This document shows positions 33,977-43,525 of a DNA stretch of 64,000 nt, in pieces. Each line of letters opens with the position of its first letter. Within the stretch, counting starts at the first letter, position 1. Below the pieces are notes generated by a model. The model did no database searches. It saw nothing but the letters and a program-made list of their open reading frames with translations, and had not been told where the DNA came from. The stretch is from NCBI RefSeq assembly GCF_000381825.1, contig NZ_KB907132.1:1-64000 (forward strand), written 5' to 3'. Source of the stretch: Thioalkalivibrio sp. ALJT (lineage in GTDB: Bacteria > Pseudomonadota > Gammaproteobacteria > Ectothiorhodospirales > Ectothiorhodospiraceae). The translations under genes were made by a program, and so were the position numbers.

Positions 33977-35281
33977 ATGAACGCTGCCGTAAACCCCACC
34001 GAATCTGCCACTGCCGACGTGACTGCCCAGGTCGAGGTCCTCGGTCGTACTGCCCGTGCCGCCTCGCGGCGCATGGCCGAGGCCGAGCCGGGCGCGAAGA
34101 ACGCAGCCCTGCAGGCGATCGCCGAGGGTATCGCCGCGCGCCGTGCCGAACTGGTGGAGGCGAACAGCCGGGACCTGGAGGCCGGGCGCGCACGCGGGCT
34201 GGACGCCGCGATGCTGGATCGCCTGGCGCTGACCGATGCGCGCATCGACACCATGATCGAGGGCTGCCGCCAGGTGGCGGGTTTGCCCGATCCGGTGGGC
34301 ACGATCTCGGATATGGCCTATCAGCCGAGCGGCATCCAGGTCGGCCAGATGCGCGTGCCGCTGGGCGTGATCGGCATCATCTACGAGTCGCGCCCGAACG
34401 TGACCATCGACGCCGCCGCCCTGTGTCTGAAGTCCGGCAACGCCGCGATCCTGCGCGGTGGCTCCGAGGCCCTGCATTCGAATCAGGCCCTGGCCGCGAT
34501 TATCCAGGCCGGGCTGGAGCAGGCCGGCCTGCCGCGCGAGGCGGTGCAGGTGGTGCCGACCACCGACCGTGCGGCGGTGGGCGCGCTGCTGCGCATGCCG
34601 CAGTACGTGGACGTGATCGTCCCGCGCGGCGGCAAGGGCCTGATCGAGCGGGTTAGCAATGAGTCGCAGATCCCGGTGATCAAGCACCTGGACGGCGTCT
34701 GCCACGTGTATGTGGACGGCAGGGCCGATCTCGACAAGGCGCTGGCGGTCGCGGTGAACGCCAAGACCCAGCGCTATGGCACCTGCAACACCATGGAGAC
34801 GCTGCTGGTGCATGCGGACCAGGCCGAGGCCTTCCTGCCGCGCCTGGCGACGGCCCTGGGCGAGCACCAGGTGAGCCTGCGTGGCTGTGCGCGCACCCGG
34901 GCCATCCTCGCGAATGCCGGGACGGACATCGCCGAGGCCACCGAGGACGACTGGGTGGCCGAATACCTGGGGCCGATCCTCGCGATCCGCGTGGTGGACG
35001 ATCTGGACGCGGCAATCGACCACATCAATACGTACGGTTCGCATCACACCGACACCATCATGACCGAGGACTACACCCGCGCCCGGCGTTTCCTGCGTGC
35101 GGTGGATTCCAGTTCGGTGATGGTGAATGCCTCCACCCGCTTCGCCGATGGCTTCGAATACGGCCTGGGCGCCGAGATCGGCATCTCCACCGACAAGCTG
35201 CACGCGCGCGGCCCGGTAGGCCTGCATGGCCTGACCACCCTCAAATACGTGGTGTTCGGCGACGGCCATGTGCGTGGCTGA
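33977..35281 (+). CDS. proA: Gamma-glutamyl phosphate reductase
   Basis: ProA reduces glutamyl-5-phosphate to glutamate semialdehyde in proline synthesis, using NADPH. The 434-residue protein is an aldehyde-dehydrogenase-fold enzyme with the catalytic cysteine C270 in [14 protein letters not shown] and the substrate-region segment [18 protein letters not shown]. It follows holA by 4 bp. proB is not in this window. It opposes putA/putP at 56.7-61.9 kb, which degrade proline. Confidence 0.98.
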   Translation: MNAAVNPTESATADVTAQVEVLGRTARAASRRMAEAEPGAKNAALQAIAEGIAARRAELVEANSRDLEAGRARGLDAAMLDRLALTDARIDTMIEGCRQVAGLPDPVGTISDMAYQPSGIQVGQMRVPLGVIGIIYESRPNVTIDAAALCLKSGNAAILRGGSEALHSNQALAAIIQAGLEQAGLPREAVQVVPTTDRAAVGALLRMPQYVDVIVPRGGKGLIERVSNESQIPVIKHLDGVCHVYVDGRADLDKALAVAVNAKTQRYGTCNTMETLLVHADQAEAFLPRLATALGEHQVSLRGCARTRAILANAGTDIAEATEDDWVAEYLGPILAIRVVDDLDAAIDHINTYGSHHTDTIMTEDYTRARRFLRAVDSSSVMVNASTRFADGFEYGLGAEIGISTDKLHARGPVGLHGLTTLKYVVFGDGHVRG

Positions 35282-35287
35282 CCCGGC

Positions 35288-35938
35288 GTGATCGGGATCC
35301 TTGGCGGCACCTTCGATCCGATCCACTTCGGGCATCTGCGTCCGGCGCTGGAGATCCAGCAGCATCTGGGTCTGGAACGGGTACACTTCATCCCCTGCCA
35401 CGTGCCGCCGCATCGCGCGAGCCCGGGCACCGGCAGCGATGACCGCCTGGCGATGGTGGAACGGGCAATCCGTGATGTGCCGGGCTTTGTGGCGGACCGC
35501 CGCGAGCTGGATCGTGCCGGGCCGTCCTATACCGTCGATACCCTGCTCAGCTTCCGCGAGGAGCTGGGGCCGGAGGCGCCGCTGGTGCTGATCATGGGCA
35601 TGGACGCCTTCGCCGGACTGCCGTCGTGGAACCGCTGGAAGCAGATCTTCGAGCTGGCGCATATCGTCGTCTCGCACCGGCCCGGCAGCCCGGCCTCGCA
35701 GGACCTGGGAGGCTGGCTGGGGGATGCCGCCACGCATGATCCGGGGGCGTTGCGCAATGCCCCCGGCGGGCTGGTCTATTTCCAGCCGGTGACCCAGCTC
35801 GACATCTCCGCCACGGCCATCCGCGACGAGCTGCGCGCGGGGCGCAGCCCGCGCTTTCTGCTCCCCGAGGCCGTCAACCGCTACATTCAGGACCGCGGCC
35901 TGTACCGGGCCGGGTCGAACCGCAATCACGGGATATGA
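35288..35938 (+). CDS. nadD: Nicotinate-nucleotide adenylyltransferase
   Basis: NadD makes nicotinate adenine dinucleotide from NaMN and ATP in NAD synthesis. The 216-residue protein starts at GTG with MIGILGGTFDPIHFGHLRPA; the nucleotidyltransferase GGTFDPIHxGH motif is at residues 6-16. The C-terminal ISATAIRDELRAG corresponds to the ISSTxIR signature. It lies 6 bp after proA and overlaps the rsfS start by 4 bp. Confidence 0.97.
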   Translation: MIGILGGTFDPIHFGHLRPALEIQQHLGLERVHFIPCHVPPHRASPGTGSDDRLAMVERAIRDVPGFVADRRELDRAGPSYTVDTLLSFREELGPEAPLVLIMGMDAFAGLPSWNRWKQIFELAHIVVSHRPGSPASQDLGGWLGDAATHDPGALRNAPGGLVYFQPVTQLDISATAIRDELRAGRSPRFLLPEAVNRYIQDRGLYRAGSNRNHGI

Positions 35939-36339
35939 CCGACAGCATGAACAGCGAACAACTCCTGGAGCTGGTGACCACCGCTCTGGATGACATGAAG
36001 GCCCAGAACATCCGCAGCATCGACGTGCGCGGCAAGACCACGCTGGCGGACTACATGGTGATCGCCTCCGGGACCTCCGGGCGGCATGTGCAGTCGGCCG
36101 CCGAATCGGTGGCGATGACGGCCAAGGAGGCCGGCATCCAGCCGCTGGGGGTCGAGGGCCAGGAGAGCCAGGAGTGGGTGCTGGTGGACCTGAACGACGT
36201 GATCATCCATGTGATGCTCCCGGAGACCCGCGACTTCTACAACCTGGAAAAGCTCTGGCTGGCCGAGGAGGCCGCGGATACGGAAAAGGCCGCCCCGGAA
36301 GACCCCAGCCTGGAACGCGTCCGCCGCCTGCGCGGCTGA
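35935..36339 (+). CDS. rsfS: Ribosomal silencing factor RsfS
   Basis: RsfS binds L14 and blocks subunit joining when nutrients are low. The 134-residue protein contains DVRGKTTLADYMVIASGTSG and the C-terminal EWVLVDLNDVIIHVMLPETR, both hallmark segments. ATG 35935 overlaps the nadD stop; ATG 35947 would remove four residues. The C-terminal extension after about residue 110 is charged and probably flexible. Confidence 0.96.
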   Translation: MTDSMNSEQLLELVTTALDDMKAQNIRSIDVRGKTTLADYMVIASGTSGRHVQSAAESVAMTAKEAGIQPLGVEGQESQEWVLVDLNDVIIHVMLPETRDFYNLEKLWLAEEAADTEKAAPEDPSLERVRRLRG

Positions 36340-36354
36340 CCGGGGCGCGCCGCC

Positions 36355-36825
36355 ATGCGCCTGGACCTGATCGCGATCGGCAAGCGCATGCCCGACTGGG
36401 TGGCGGCCGGGTTCGACGAGTACGCCGGTCGTCTGCCGCGCGAGCTCAACCTGAACCTGCAGGCCCTGGCCGGACCCTCCGGGGCCAGGTCCATGGATAC
36501 GGCCACGCTGCTGCGGCGCGAGGGCGAGATCCTGCTGAAGGCCATCCCCGAGGGCGCCCGCGTGATCCTGCTGGACGAGCGCGGCAAGGGCGTGGACACC
36601 CAGGGCATCGCGCGGCGCCTGGCCGACTGGCAGCAGGACGGGCGCGATATCGCGCTGGTGATCGGCGGGGCGGCGGGACTGGATGAGGCCGTGCGCGCCC
36701 GCGCGGAATGGGCCTGGTCGCTGTCGCCGCTGACCTTCCCGCACATGCTGGTGCGGGTGCTCGTCGCCGAGCAGCTCTACCGCGCCTGGTCGCTGCTGAA
36801 CAATCACCCCTACCACCGCGCGTGA
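36355..36825 (+). CDS. rlmH: 23S rRNA pseudouridine-1915 methyltransferase RlmH
   Basis: RlmH methylates pseudouridine 1915 in helix 69 of 23S rRNA on intact ribosomes. The 156-residue SPOUT-class protein shows VILLDERGKGVDTQGIARRL, the SAM-binding knot segment ALVIGGAAGL and the C-terminal HMLVRVLVAEQLYRAWSLLN ending NNHPYHR. Length is within one residue of E. coli. It follows rsfS, the usual partner. Confidence 0.97.
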   Translation: MRLDLIAIGKRMPDWVAAGFDEYAGRLPRELNLNLQALAGPSGARSMDTATLLRREGEILLKAIPEGARVILLDERGKGVDTQGIARRLADWQQDGRDIALVIGGAAGLDEAVRARAEWAWSLSPLTFPHMLVRVLVAEQLYRAWSLLNNHPYHRA

Positions 36826-37415
36826 CCGCCGTGGCGCATCCGCTGCTGCTGGCCTCCGCCTCCCCGCGCCGCCGCGAACTGCTGGAGCAGATCCAGCTCG
36901 CCTTCGAGGTGGCCCCGATGGACGTGGACGAGACCCCGTTACCGGGCGAGTCACCGGAGGCGCTGGTCGAGCGCCTCGCCATCGCCAAGGCCGAAGCGGC
37001 CATTGCGTGCGGCATCCCGGGGCAGTGGGTGCTGGCCGCGGATACCGTCGTCGCGGCGGGCGACGAGGCCCTGGGAAAGCCCGCGGATTTCGCCGACGCC
37101 GAGGCCATGCTGCAACGCCTTTCCGGCGGGGAGCACCGGGTGGTATCCGGCATGGCGCTGGGCCGGCCCGGTGCATCCATGCGGGCATGCACCGTGACGA
37201 CCCGCGTGCGGATGCGCCCGCTGACGTCATCCGACATCGAGGCCTACTGGGCGACCGGCGAGCCGCGTGGCAAGGCCGGCGCCTATGCCATCCAGGGCCG
37301 TGGCGCCGCGTTTGTCGAGTGGATCGAGGGCTCCTACACCAATGTGGTCGGCCTGCCGCTGTTCGAGCTGGAGGCCTGGCTGCGCGAGATCCCGGACCCG
37401 CCGCCGCGCGTCTGA
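36822..37415 (+). CDS. maf: Maf-like nucleotide pyrophosphatase
   Basis: A Maf-family nucleoside triphosphate pyrophosphatase that removes non-canonical or excess nucleotides. The 197-residue protein contains the N-terminal signature LLLASASPRRRELLEQI, the catalytic region AADTVVAAGDEALGKP and the C-terminal GSYTNVVGLPLFEL. The chosen GTG (36822) overlaps the rlmH stop; GTG 36831 is an alternative three codons later. It is the last gene of the leuS-led run. Confidence 0.93.
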   Translation: MTAVAHPLLLASASPRRRELLEQIQLAFEVAPMDVDETPLPGESPEALVERLAIAKAEAAIACGIPGQWVLAADTVVAAGDEALGKPADFADAEAMLQRLSGGEHRVVSGMALGRPGASMRACTVTTRVRMRPLTSSDIEAYWATGEPRGKAGAYAIQGRGAAFVEWIEGSYTNVVGLPLFELEAWLREIPDPPPRV

Positions 37416-37436
37416 ACCGACCCCGTCAGCGCCCCC

Positions 37437-37859
37437 TTACTGGATGTTGTGGTGGTCCAGCGGGTAGCCGCGCTCCTTGAAGTAGCGGTAGCGGGCGCGG
37501 CCCGCCTCGCGTTCCGCTTCCTCGCCGCCGACGATATCCGCGACGCGCTCGAAGCGCCCGCAGTACTCCGGCACCTCCGGCGCCAGATTGATCAGCACGT
37601 CACAGCGCTCCGACGGGGCATGGGCCTCGTGCAGCGAGATCGGGACATCCATGTCGCGCACGTCGGTGCTGTGCGGCAGGAAGGCGGTGTCCTCGAAGGT
37701 CCACAGCCACTCGTCCAGGGTGCGCGTCAGCTCCGGCGAGCCGGTGTGGATGTGCACGCGCCGGCCCTGGCCGCTGGCCTTCTTCGCCAGGCGGCAGGTG
37801 AAGCGCAGGCGTGCCTCCGGGGCCGGGTCCTGCAGCAGGTAGAAGCTGACGTGGGTCAT
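37437..37859 (-). CDS. holC: DNA polymerase III subunit chi
   Basis: Chi links the clamp loader to SSB. The 140-residue protein starts MTHVSFYLLQ and contains the family segments ACRLAKKASGQGRRVHIHT-like (residues 22-41), LDEWLWTFEDTAFLPH and RYRYFKERGYPLDHHNIQ. It lies directly after pepA on the same strand, as in many gammaproteobacteria (pepA-holC-valS), although valS is absent here. The SSB that would be its partner is encoded at 19.7 kb. Confidence 0.93.
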   Translation of the reverse strand: MTHVSFYLLQDPAPEARLRFTCRLAKKASGQGRRVHIHTGSPELTRTLDEWLWTFEDTAFLPHSTDVRDMDVPISLHEAHAPSERCDVLINLAPEVPEYCGRFERVADIVGGEEAEREAGRARYRYFKERGYPLDHHNIQ

Positions 37860-37875
37860 CCGCGCCCGACCCGGG

Positions 37876-39354
37876 TCAGGCCTGGTCGAGCAGGTAGCGC
37901 ATCAGCATCGGCACCGGGCGGCCGGTCGCCCCCTTCTCCTTGCCGCTCTTCCAGGCCACGCCGGCGATGTCGACATGCGCCCAGGTGTAGTCCTCGGTAT
38001 AGCGCGACAGGAAGCAGGCAGCGGTGATGGTGCCGGCCGGGCGCCCGCCGATGTTGGCCATGTCGGCGAAATTGCTCTTCAGCTGCTCCTGGTACTCCGG
38101 CCACAGCGGGAGCTGCCAGCCGCGATCGCCGGTCGCTTCGCCGGCGGACAGCAGGTCTTTCGCCAGGCGCTCGTTGTTGCCCAGGATCGCCGCGCCCTGA
38201 TGGCCCAGCGCGATGATGCAGGCCCCGGTCAGGGTGGCGATGTCGATCACCGCCTTCGGCTTGTAGCGCTCGACCCAGGTCAGCGCATCGGCCAGCACCA
38301 GGCGGCCCTCGGCGTCGGTGTTCAGGATCTCGACGGTCTGCCCGGACAGCGTGGTGACGATGTCGCCGGGGCGGGTCGCGCGGCCGTCGGGCATGTTCTC
38401 GGCACTGGTGACGACGCCGACCACGTTAATCGGCAGCCCCAGCTCGCAGCAGGCCTCGATCACCCCGAACACGCTGGCCGCGCCGCACATGTCGTACTTC
38501 ATCTCGTCCATCTCGGCGCCGGGCTTCAGCGAGATGCCACCGGTATCGAAGGTGATGCCCTTGCCGACCAGTACCACCGGGGCGTCGTCTTTCTTGCCCC
38601 CGGAGTATTCCATTGCGATCAGGCGCGGCGGGCGTTCGGAGCCCTTGCCCACCGCCAGGATGGCGCCGGCGCCGAGTTTCTCCAGGTCCTTCTCGTCCAG
38701 CACCGTGGCCTTCAGCGACTTGTACTGCTTCGCCATCTCGCGGGCGGTGTCGGCCAGGCTCTCCGGGTAGCAGACATTCGGCGGGGTGTTGCCCAGGTCC
38801 TTCGCGCGGTTCACCCCGGTGGCGATCGCCGTGGCCTCGGTGCAGGCCTTTTTCGCGGCCGCTGCGTCCCCGTGTTCCACGCACAACTGGATCTTGTCCA
38901 GCTTCACCGGTGTGGTCTCCTCCTTGCCCTTGAACGCGGTAAAGCGGTAGGCGGCATCCGAGATTGCCGCGACCAGACTGTGCACCACCCAGGCGATATC
39001 CTGGCCGCGTGGCTGGAAGTCCGCGACCGCAATCACCGCGCTGGTGGCCGGGCGCTCGACCAGCGCGGCGGCCAGGGTCTGCACCGCCTTGCGTGCGGCG
39101 CGGGTATCGAAGTCCTTCTTCGCCCCCAGACCGATCAGGAGTGCGCTACCCTTGGCACCACTGCCGGGCAGCAGTAACCGGCTGCCGGCCTCGCCGTCTA
39201 TCTCGCCGGCCTTCAGCAGGGCCGCGATCTCGCCGTCGCGCGCGGCGTCGAGGGCGCTGGCGCCCGCGGCCGGCTTGCGTTTATGGGCGATCCCGGCGGC
39301 GCGGATGCTGACGCGGGGTTTGTCGAGGGTCGAGGTGGTGACGGAGAATTGCAT
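37876..39354 (-). CDS. pepA: Cytosol leucyl aminopeptidase PepA
   Basis: PepA is a hexameric M17 aminopeptidase. The 492-residue protein contains the metal-binding segment LVGKGITFDTGGISLKPG and the active-site motif NTDAEGRLVLADALTW. The start at 39354 follows a perfect GGGAGG ribosome binding site 4 bases upstream; a much longer in-frame extension overlaps lptF on the other strand and is not real. In E. coli PepA also acts in Xer recombination; xerD lies at 48.7 kb, but that role cannot be inferred here. Confidence 0.97.
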   Translation of the reverse strand: MQFSVTTSTLDKPRVSIRAAGIAHKRKPAAGASALDAARDGEIAALLKAGEIDGEAGSRLLLPGSGAKGSALLIGLGAKKDFDTRAARKAVQTLAAALVERPATSAVIAVADFQPRGQDIAWVVHSLVAAISDAAYRFTAFKGKEETTPVKLDKIQLCVEHGDAAAAKKACTEATAIATGVNRAKDLGNTPPNVCYPESLADTAREMAKQYKSLKATVLDEKDLEKLGAGAILAVGKGSERPPRLIAMEYSGGKKDDAPVVLVGKGITFDTGGISLKPGAEMDEMKYDMCGAASVFGVIEACCELGLPINVVGVVTSAENMPDGRATRPGDIVTTLSGQTVEILNTDAEGRLVLADALTWVERYKPKAVIDIATLTGACIIALGHQGAAILGNNERLAKDLLSAGEATGDRGWQLPLWPEYQEQLKSNFADMANIGGRPAGTITAACFLSRYTEDYTWAHVDIAGVAWKSGKEKGATGRPVPMLMRYLLDQA

Positions 39355-39442
39355 GAATGCCTCCCGAAAATGAGTCGAGTTATGGTACCAGCGCCGAACG
39401 GCGCCCGACCACGCGCCCTGCGGGCAGCGGGGTGATGCGCGA

Positions 39443-40561
39443 ATGATGCTGCGTCGCGCCGAGCGCTTGATTGCCCGTGAGCTGCTGGTCACCCAGACCG
39501 CAGTCACGATCGTTTTGCTGCTGGTCATTATCGGCGGCGTCCTCGGGCGGGTCCTGCGCGATGTCGCCGAAGGGACGATCCCGGTGGATTTCCTGCCGGG
39601 CATGGTGGCCTTTGGTGCCTTCAAGGGGATTGTCTTTCTGTGGCCCGTCGCCCTGTTCCTGGCGTTCATGCTGGTGCTGGGGCGCCTGCAACGCGACAGC
39701 GAACTGATCGCGCTGCAGGCCAGTGGCATGTCCTTCGCGGCGCTGTACCGGGCGTTGTTCTGGGTCGCGGCGCCGGCCGCCCTGTTCCTGTTGCTGTTGA
39801 TGACCCTGGTGGTGCCGCGTACCGAGGCCAAGGTGGACCAGTTACGCGACCTGGCCGAGCAGCGCTCGGATCTGGTGGGGATTACACCCGGGCGGTTTCT
39901 GCGCTCGCGTGTCGGAGACCAGGTCTTCTTTGCCGAGCGCCTGAGCACGGATCGCGAGGCCCTGCTGGAGGTATTCATCTACCGCGAGGTGGATGGCGAG
40001 GTCCAGGTCACCGTGGCGGAACGTGCGATCCCCGATCCCGCGGACGAGGGCAGCGGCTTTCTGATCCTGGAGAACGGCTATCGCCACGTGGGGGTACCCG
40101 GTGAGGCCAGCTTCCGCATGCTTGAATTCGAGCGCCTGCGGACCCAGGTGACCGAACCGGACACCGGGGCGGGCCGGCAGTCGCTGAATGCGATGGCGAC
40201 GCTGGCGCTGTGGGAGCAGCGTGACCGTCCGGGTCCCCGAGCCGAGCTGGAATGGCGCATCGCGATGCCCCTGTCGATCCTGGTGCTGACGCTGATTGCG
40301 CTGCCGCTGGCGCTGGTACCGCCCCGTAGCGGGCGCTATGCGCGTATCCCGGCGGCGATCGGGGTGTACGTGCTGTACGCGAATTTCCTGATCCTCGGGC
40401 AGGGCCAGTTGTCCGACGGGCGTACCCCGCTGGCACTGGGGCTGTGGTGGACGCATGGCCTGATGCTCGTGCTGTGGCTGCTGCTGGCCTGGCGCAAGGG
40501 CCTGCTGGCGCTGGGCCAGCGCGCGCCACGGCGCGCGGAACCGGCCGGGGCGCGACCATGA
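39443..40561 (+). CDS. lptF: LPS export system permease LptF
   Basis: LptF and LptG form the transmembrane part of the LptB2FG ABC exporter that extracts lipopolysaccharide from the inner membrane. The 372-residue protein has membrane helices near residues 20-45, 55-80 and 100-125, a periplasmic jellyroll domain (about 130-265) and helices near 270-370. The divergent pepA-lptF arrangement is standard. Its stop overlaps the lptG start (ATGA). Confidence 0.95.
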   Translation: MMLRRAERLIARELLVTQTAVTIVLLLVIIGGVLGRVLRDVAEGTIPVDFLPGMVAFGAFKGIVFLWPVALFLAFMLVLGRLQRDSELIALQASGMSFAALYRALFWVAAPAALFLLLLMTLVVPRTEAKVDQLRDLAEQRSDLVGITPGRFLRSRVGDQVFFAERLSTDREALLEVFIYREVDGEVQVTVAERAIPDPADEGSGFLILENGYRHVGVPGEASFRMLEFERLRTQVTEPDTGAGRQSLNAMATLALWEQRDRPGPRAELEWRIAMPLSILVLTLIALPLALVPPRSGRYARIPAAIGVYVLYANFLILGQGQLSDGRTPLALGLWWTHGLMLVLWLLLAWRKGLLALGQRAPRRAEPAGARP

Positions 40562-41631
40562 CGACGGTGCTCGGGCGCTACATCATGCGCCAGGTGCTGA
40601 TCGGGACTGTGCTGGCGGTCGTGCTGCTGGTGGCGCTGGACGCCGTGTTTGCCCTGATCGACGAACTGCGCGACACCGGCCGGGGTGACTATGGTCTGCG
40701 CGAGGCACTGCTGTATGTGGCCCTGACCCTGCCGCGCCGGATGTACGACATGCTGCCCTCGGCGGCCCTGCTTGGGGGGCTGCTGTGGCTGGGTAATCTG
40801 GCGGCCAACAGCGAGTTGACGGCGATGCGCGCGGCCGGGATGACCCTGGGGCGTTTTATCGGCTGGGTGATGCAGGCCGGGCTGGTCGTGGTAGTGGTCA
40901 TGGTGGTGGTGGGCGAGTTGTTCGCTCCGGCCGCCGAGAGCCGGGCCCAGCATCTGAAGGCCAGCGCCTTCGATGAACAGTTGAGCGTGAGCCCGATCGG
41001 ATTGTGGGCGCGGGATGGCAGTCGCATGGTGCAGGCGGATACCGTGCTGCACGGGAACCGTCTGATCGGCGTGCGCATCATCGAGATCGGTCCGGATCGC
41101 GAGCCGCGCGAAATCACGCGCGTGGAGAGTGCGCAATACCAGGACGGAGCCTGGCAGCTGCAGGGCGTGGAACGGTCGCGGCTGTCTCTGGAATCTGTAG
41201 AGACGGAGCACGTGGAAACCGAGACCATCGAGCGCCTGATCGCGCCCGAATACTTCGACGTGCTGGTGGTCGAACCCAACCAGATGGCAGCCCAGGACCT
41301 GGCGCGCTATATCGACTACCTGCGCGACAACCGTCTCGACGTGGCCCCCTATGAGGTCGCGTTCTGGCAGCGCATTACGCTGCCCGCCAGCACCTTTGTC
41401 ATGCTGCTGCTGGCGATCCCGTTCCTGTTCGGTTCGCAGCGCGAAGGTGGCGCCGGACGCCGGCTGTTCATCGGCATCGCGATCGGCGTCTCCTTTGCCA
41501 TCGTGATGCGCGCAATGACCCACCTGGGCCTGGTCTACGACCTGCCCCCGGTGCTGGCAGCCAGCCTGCCGGTGATCCTGTTCCTGGGGCTGGCCCTGCT
41601 GGCGCTGCACCGCATGGCGCAGCGCACATGA
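40558..41631 (+). CDS. lptG: LPS export system permease LptG
   Basis: LptG is the second permease of the LptB2FG exporter. The 357-residue protein has the same layout as LptF: N-terminal helices (about 12-35, 60-85, 100-120), a periplasmic domain and C-terminal helices. ALDAVFALIDELRDTGRGDY near the first helix is typical of LptG. The ATG at 40558 overlaps the lptF stop and its own stop overlaps the next gene. The other Lpt component in view is lptE. Confidence 0.95.
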   Translation: MTTVLGRYIMRQVLIGTVLAVVLLVALDAVFALIDELRDTGRGDYGLREALLYVALTLPRRMYDMLPSAALLGGLLWLGNLAANSELTAMRAAGMTLGRFIGWVMQAGLVVVVVMVVVGELFAPAAESRAQHLKASAFDEQLSVSPIGLWARDGSRMVQADTVLHGNRLIGVRIIEIGPDREPREITRVESAQYQDGAWQLQGVERSRLSLESVETEHVETETIERLIAPEYFDVLVVEPNQMAAQDLARYIDYLRDNRLDVAPYEVAFWQRITLPASTFVMLLLAIPFLFGSQREGGAGRRLFIGIAIGVSFAIVMRAMTHLGLVYDLPPVLAASLPVILFLGLALLALHRMAQRT

Positions 41632-42272
41632 TGCGATTCCTGCGCGGGCTGTTCCTGGTCGCGTTGCTGTTCCTGCTGGCCGCCTGTGGCGGGGCAGGGC
41701 CGGACGCGTTCGACCCGCTGCCCCGCCAGGCCACGGTGCTGGCATTCGGTGACAGCGTGACGCACGGGACCGGGGCCGGCCGGGGCGAGGACTATCCGGC
41801 GCGCCTGGCCACCATCACTGGCTGGACGGTCATCAACGACGGGGTGCCGGGGGACCGCGCCGGCAGCGCGCGCGAGCGTCTTGCCCCGAGCCTGCGCGAA
41901 CACACGCCCGATCTGGTGCTGATCTGGCTGGGCGGCAACGACTTCCTGCGCCAGCGCGACCCGGCGGTGGTACAGGAGGATTTGCGTGGACTGGTGGAGA
42001 CCGTTCGCGACCATGGGGCACAGCCCCTGTTGCTGGGGGTGCCGCGGGCCTCCGCCCTGGGCGCCGCCACCGGCCGCCTGCGGGATGACCCGATCTACCG
42101 TGAGCTGGCGCGTGAGGAGCAGGTGCCCCTGATCGAGGGGGTGCTCTCCGGGGTGCTGTCCGATCGCGCATTGCGAGCGGACCCGATCCACCCCAACGCG
42201 CGCGGCTACCGCCGCATCGCGACCGAGATTGCCGAGTCCCTGGACGATCTTGGCCTCTGGCTCGCTCCCTGA
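41628..42272 (+). CDS. SGNH/GDSL-family lipoprotein esterase
   Basis: A 214-residue secreted hydrolase with a lipoprotein signal ending in LLAAC (Cys 20). The SGNH blocks are clear: block I AFGDSVTHG with the nucleophile S43, block III WLGGNDFLRQ and the catalytic DPIHPN near the C-terminus. It resembles TesA/arylesterase-type thioesterases, but the lipid anchor would fix it to a membrane. Its start overlaps the lptG stop by 4 bp, so it is probably expressed with the LPS exporter. The natural substrate is unknown. Confidence 0.88.
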   Translation: MMRFLRGLFLVALLFLLAACGGAGPDAFDPLPRQATVLAFGDSVTHGTGAGRGEDYPARLATITGWTVINDGVPGDRAGSARERLAPSLREHTPDLVLIWLGGNDFLRQRDPAVVQEDLRGLVETVRDHGAQPLLLGVPRASALGAATGRLRDDPIYRELAREEQVPLIEGVLSGVLSDRALRADPIHPNARGYRRIATEIAESLDDLGLWLAP

Positions 42273-42289
42273 TTCTTGCCGAGCGCTCA

Positions 42290-42313
42290 AGGAAACACTG
42301 TTCGGTGTTTCCT
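42290..42313. terminator. Hairpin between converging operons
   Basis: A 9-bp inverted repeat AGGAAACAC (42290-42298) and its complement (42305-42313) enclose the loop TGTTCG. It lies about 20 bp after the esterase stop and 190 bp before the stop of the converging RDD gene. There is no T run beyond the GTGTTTCCT arm, so terminator function is moderately supported. Confidence 0.45.
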
Positions 42314-42501
42314 GATGCTCAAAAGCCATTCATGGGGGGCGTAAGCCGGGCAGGTTCCGGGACAGGGGCGGATGGGGAAAAACGGACCACCCATGGTGGC
42401 GCTGCATCTCCCGGCCGCCCGAGCGGGTGCTCTACAAGGCCTTCCTGTCTTCACAACCTTGCTGTTCGCCGCGCTTGATCCCGGGCCGGAGGCGGGTCAG
42501 G

Positions 42502-43038
42502 TCAGGTCTTGCGGTTCTGCTTCCAGCGCGGCCTGGCGAGGCCGGGGATGCGCACCAGCTCGGTGCCGGTCAGCCAGTCGTGCAGCATCCAGCGCCGCGG
42601 GTGGAGCTGCGACAGGGCAACGGCGAACAACGCGGCGGCGGTCACCAGGGTGATGGCGACGGCGCCGTATTCGCGCACCGCCCAGATCGCCATCAGGATG
42701 ATCAGCCACTGGGCGACCGCGACCAGATAACGCAGGGTTGCCTGCCAGGCATTGATGGCCTGCCCCCCCTCGGTGCGCAGCTGGATATTCCAGGCCTGCA
42801 TGCCGAGGGTCTGACCGGTACGGGTCCAGAACCAGTAGAAAAAGCCCCAGGCCACCACCAGGTTGAGCACGAAGTGCGCCCGCGGGGAATACAGCCCGGT
42901 GGTGTTGCCAAGAATGACCACCAGTAGCCCCAGGACCATCCAGATCGCCACCAGCAACAGGGTGTCGTAGACAATGGCGGCCAGGCGGCGCAGCAGGCTG
43001 GAGGGCTGACCGTCGAGGGAGGAAGCGGATTCGGACAT
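42502..43038 (-). CDS. RDD-family membrane protein
   Basis: A 178-residue integral membrane protein of the RDD family. The signature appears as RRLAAIVYDTLLLVAIW (arginine and aspartate in the first helix) near residues 16-33. Three or four helices are predicted, with TGQTLGMQAWNIQLRTEGG between them and LHDWLTGTELVRIP near the end, all typical. The role of the family is poorly known; some members act in ion transport. It lies between converging esterase and diverging PilZ genes. Confidence 0.88.
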   Translation of the reverse strand: MSESASSLDGQPSSLLRRLAAIVYDTLLLVAIWMVLGLLVVILGNTTGLYSPRAHFVLNLVVAWGFFYWFWTRTGQTLGMQAWNIQLRTEGGQAINAWQATLRYLVAVAQWLIILMAIWAVREYGAVAITLVTAAALFAVALSQLHPRRWMLHDWLTGTELVRIPGLARPRWKQNRKT

Positions 43039-43097
43039 GGGGTTCCCGGGTAGTTCTGGACTTGGCCGCGCATGCGGGGAGGGCGTAGTCTTGCGCT

Positions 43098-43451
43098 ATG
43101 GAGCGACGCTTTCAACGTATACCCCTCGAATTCCGGGCTTCCCTGCTGACCGACCGTAATGCCTGCGGCGTCCGGGTGGAGGATCTCTCCCTCAAGGGCG
43201 CGCTCCTGGAGTCGGCGAACCTGCCGGCCCTGAACGACGGGGACGAGGTCAGTGTGGATATTCCCCTCGGCGACGACGCCCGCATCACCTTCGAGGGGTG
43301 GGTGCGCTGGCACGAAGGTCTGTGGCTGGGCGTGGAGATCAAGACCATGCCGCTGGATTCCGCTTCTCACCTGCGGCGTCTGGTGGAGCTCAACCTTGGC
43401 GACGAGGCCTTGCTGGAGCGCGAGTTTGCCGCGTTGATCCAGGCCGACTGA
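43098..43451 (+). CDS. PilZ-domain protein, candidate c-di-GMP receptor
   Basis: A 117-residue stand-alone PilZ domain. The c-di-GMP-binding motifs are present: an RxxxR-like ERRFQRIPL at the N-terminus and DLSLKGALLES (D-x-S-x-x-G) near residues 29-39. Such proteins regulate motility, exopolysaccharide or pili; no flagellar, pilus or GGDEF/EAL gene is in the window, so the target is unknown. It is monocistronic, facing moeA. Confidence 0.85.
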   Translation: MERRFQRIPLEFRASLLTDRNACGVRVEDLSLKGALLESANLPALNDGDEVSVDIPLGDDARITFEGWVRWHEGLWLGVEIKTMPLDSASHLRRLVELNLGDEALLEREFAALIQAD

Positions 43452-43462
43452 CTCCGGTGTGT

Positions 43463-43474
43463 CGCCCCGGGGCG
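43463..43474. terminator. GC palindrome between converging PilZ and moeA genes
   Basis: CGCCCCGGGGCG is a perfect 12-bp palindrome followed by GTTTGC, placed between the stops of two converging genes. It could end transcription from the PilZ side, but the stem has essentially no loop and the T run is short. Confidence 0.3.
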
Positions 43475-43525
43475 GTTTGCGCCCGGCCGACTGCTCCGGG
43501 CCATGGTCCTGGCGCCGGTTGCACC

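Noticed and set aside
33860-35929. A 689-codon minus-strand frame opposite proA and nadD
   Set aside because: Low-complexity His/Arg/Gln translation complementary to well-supported enzymes.
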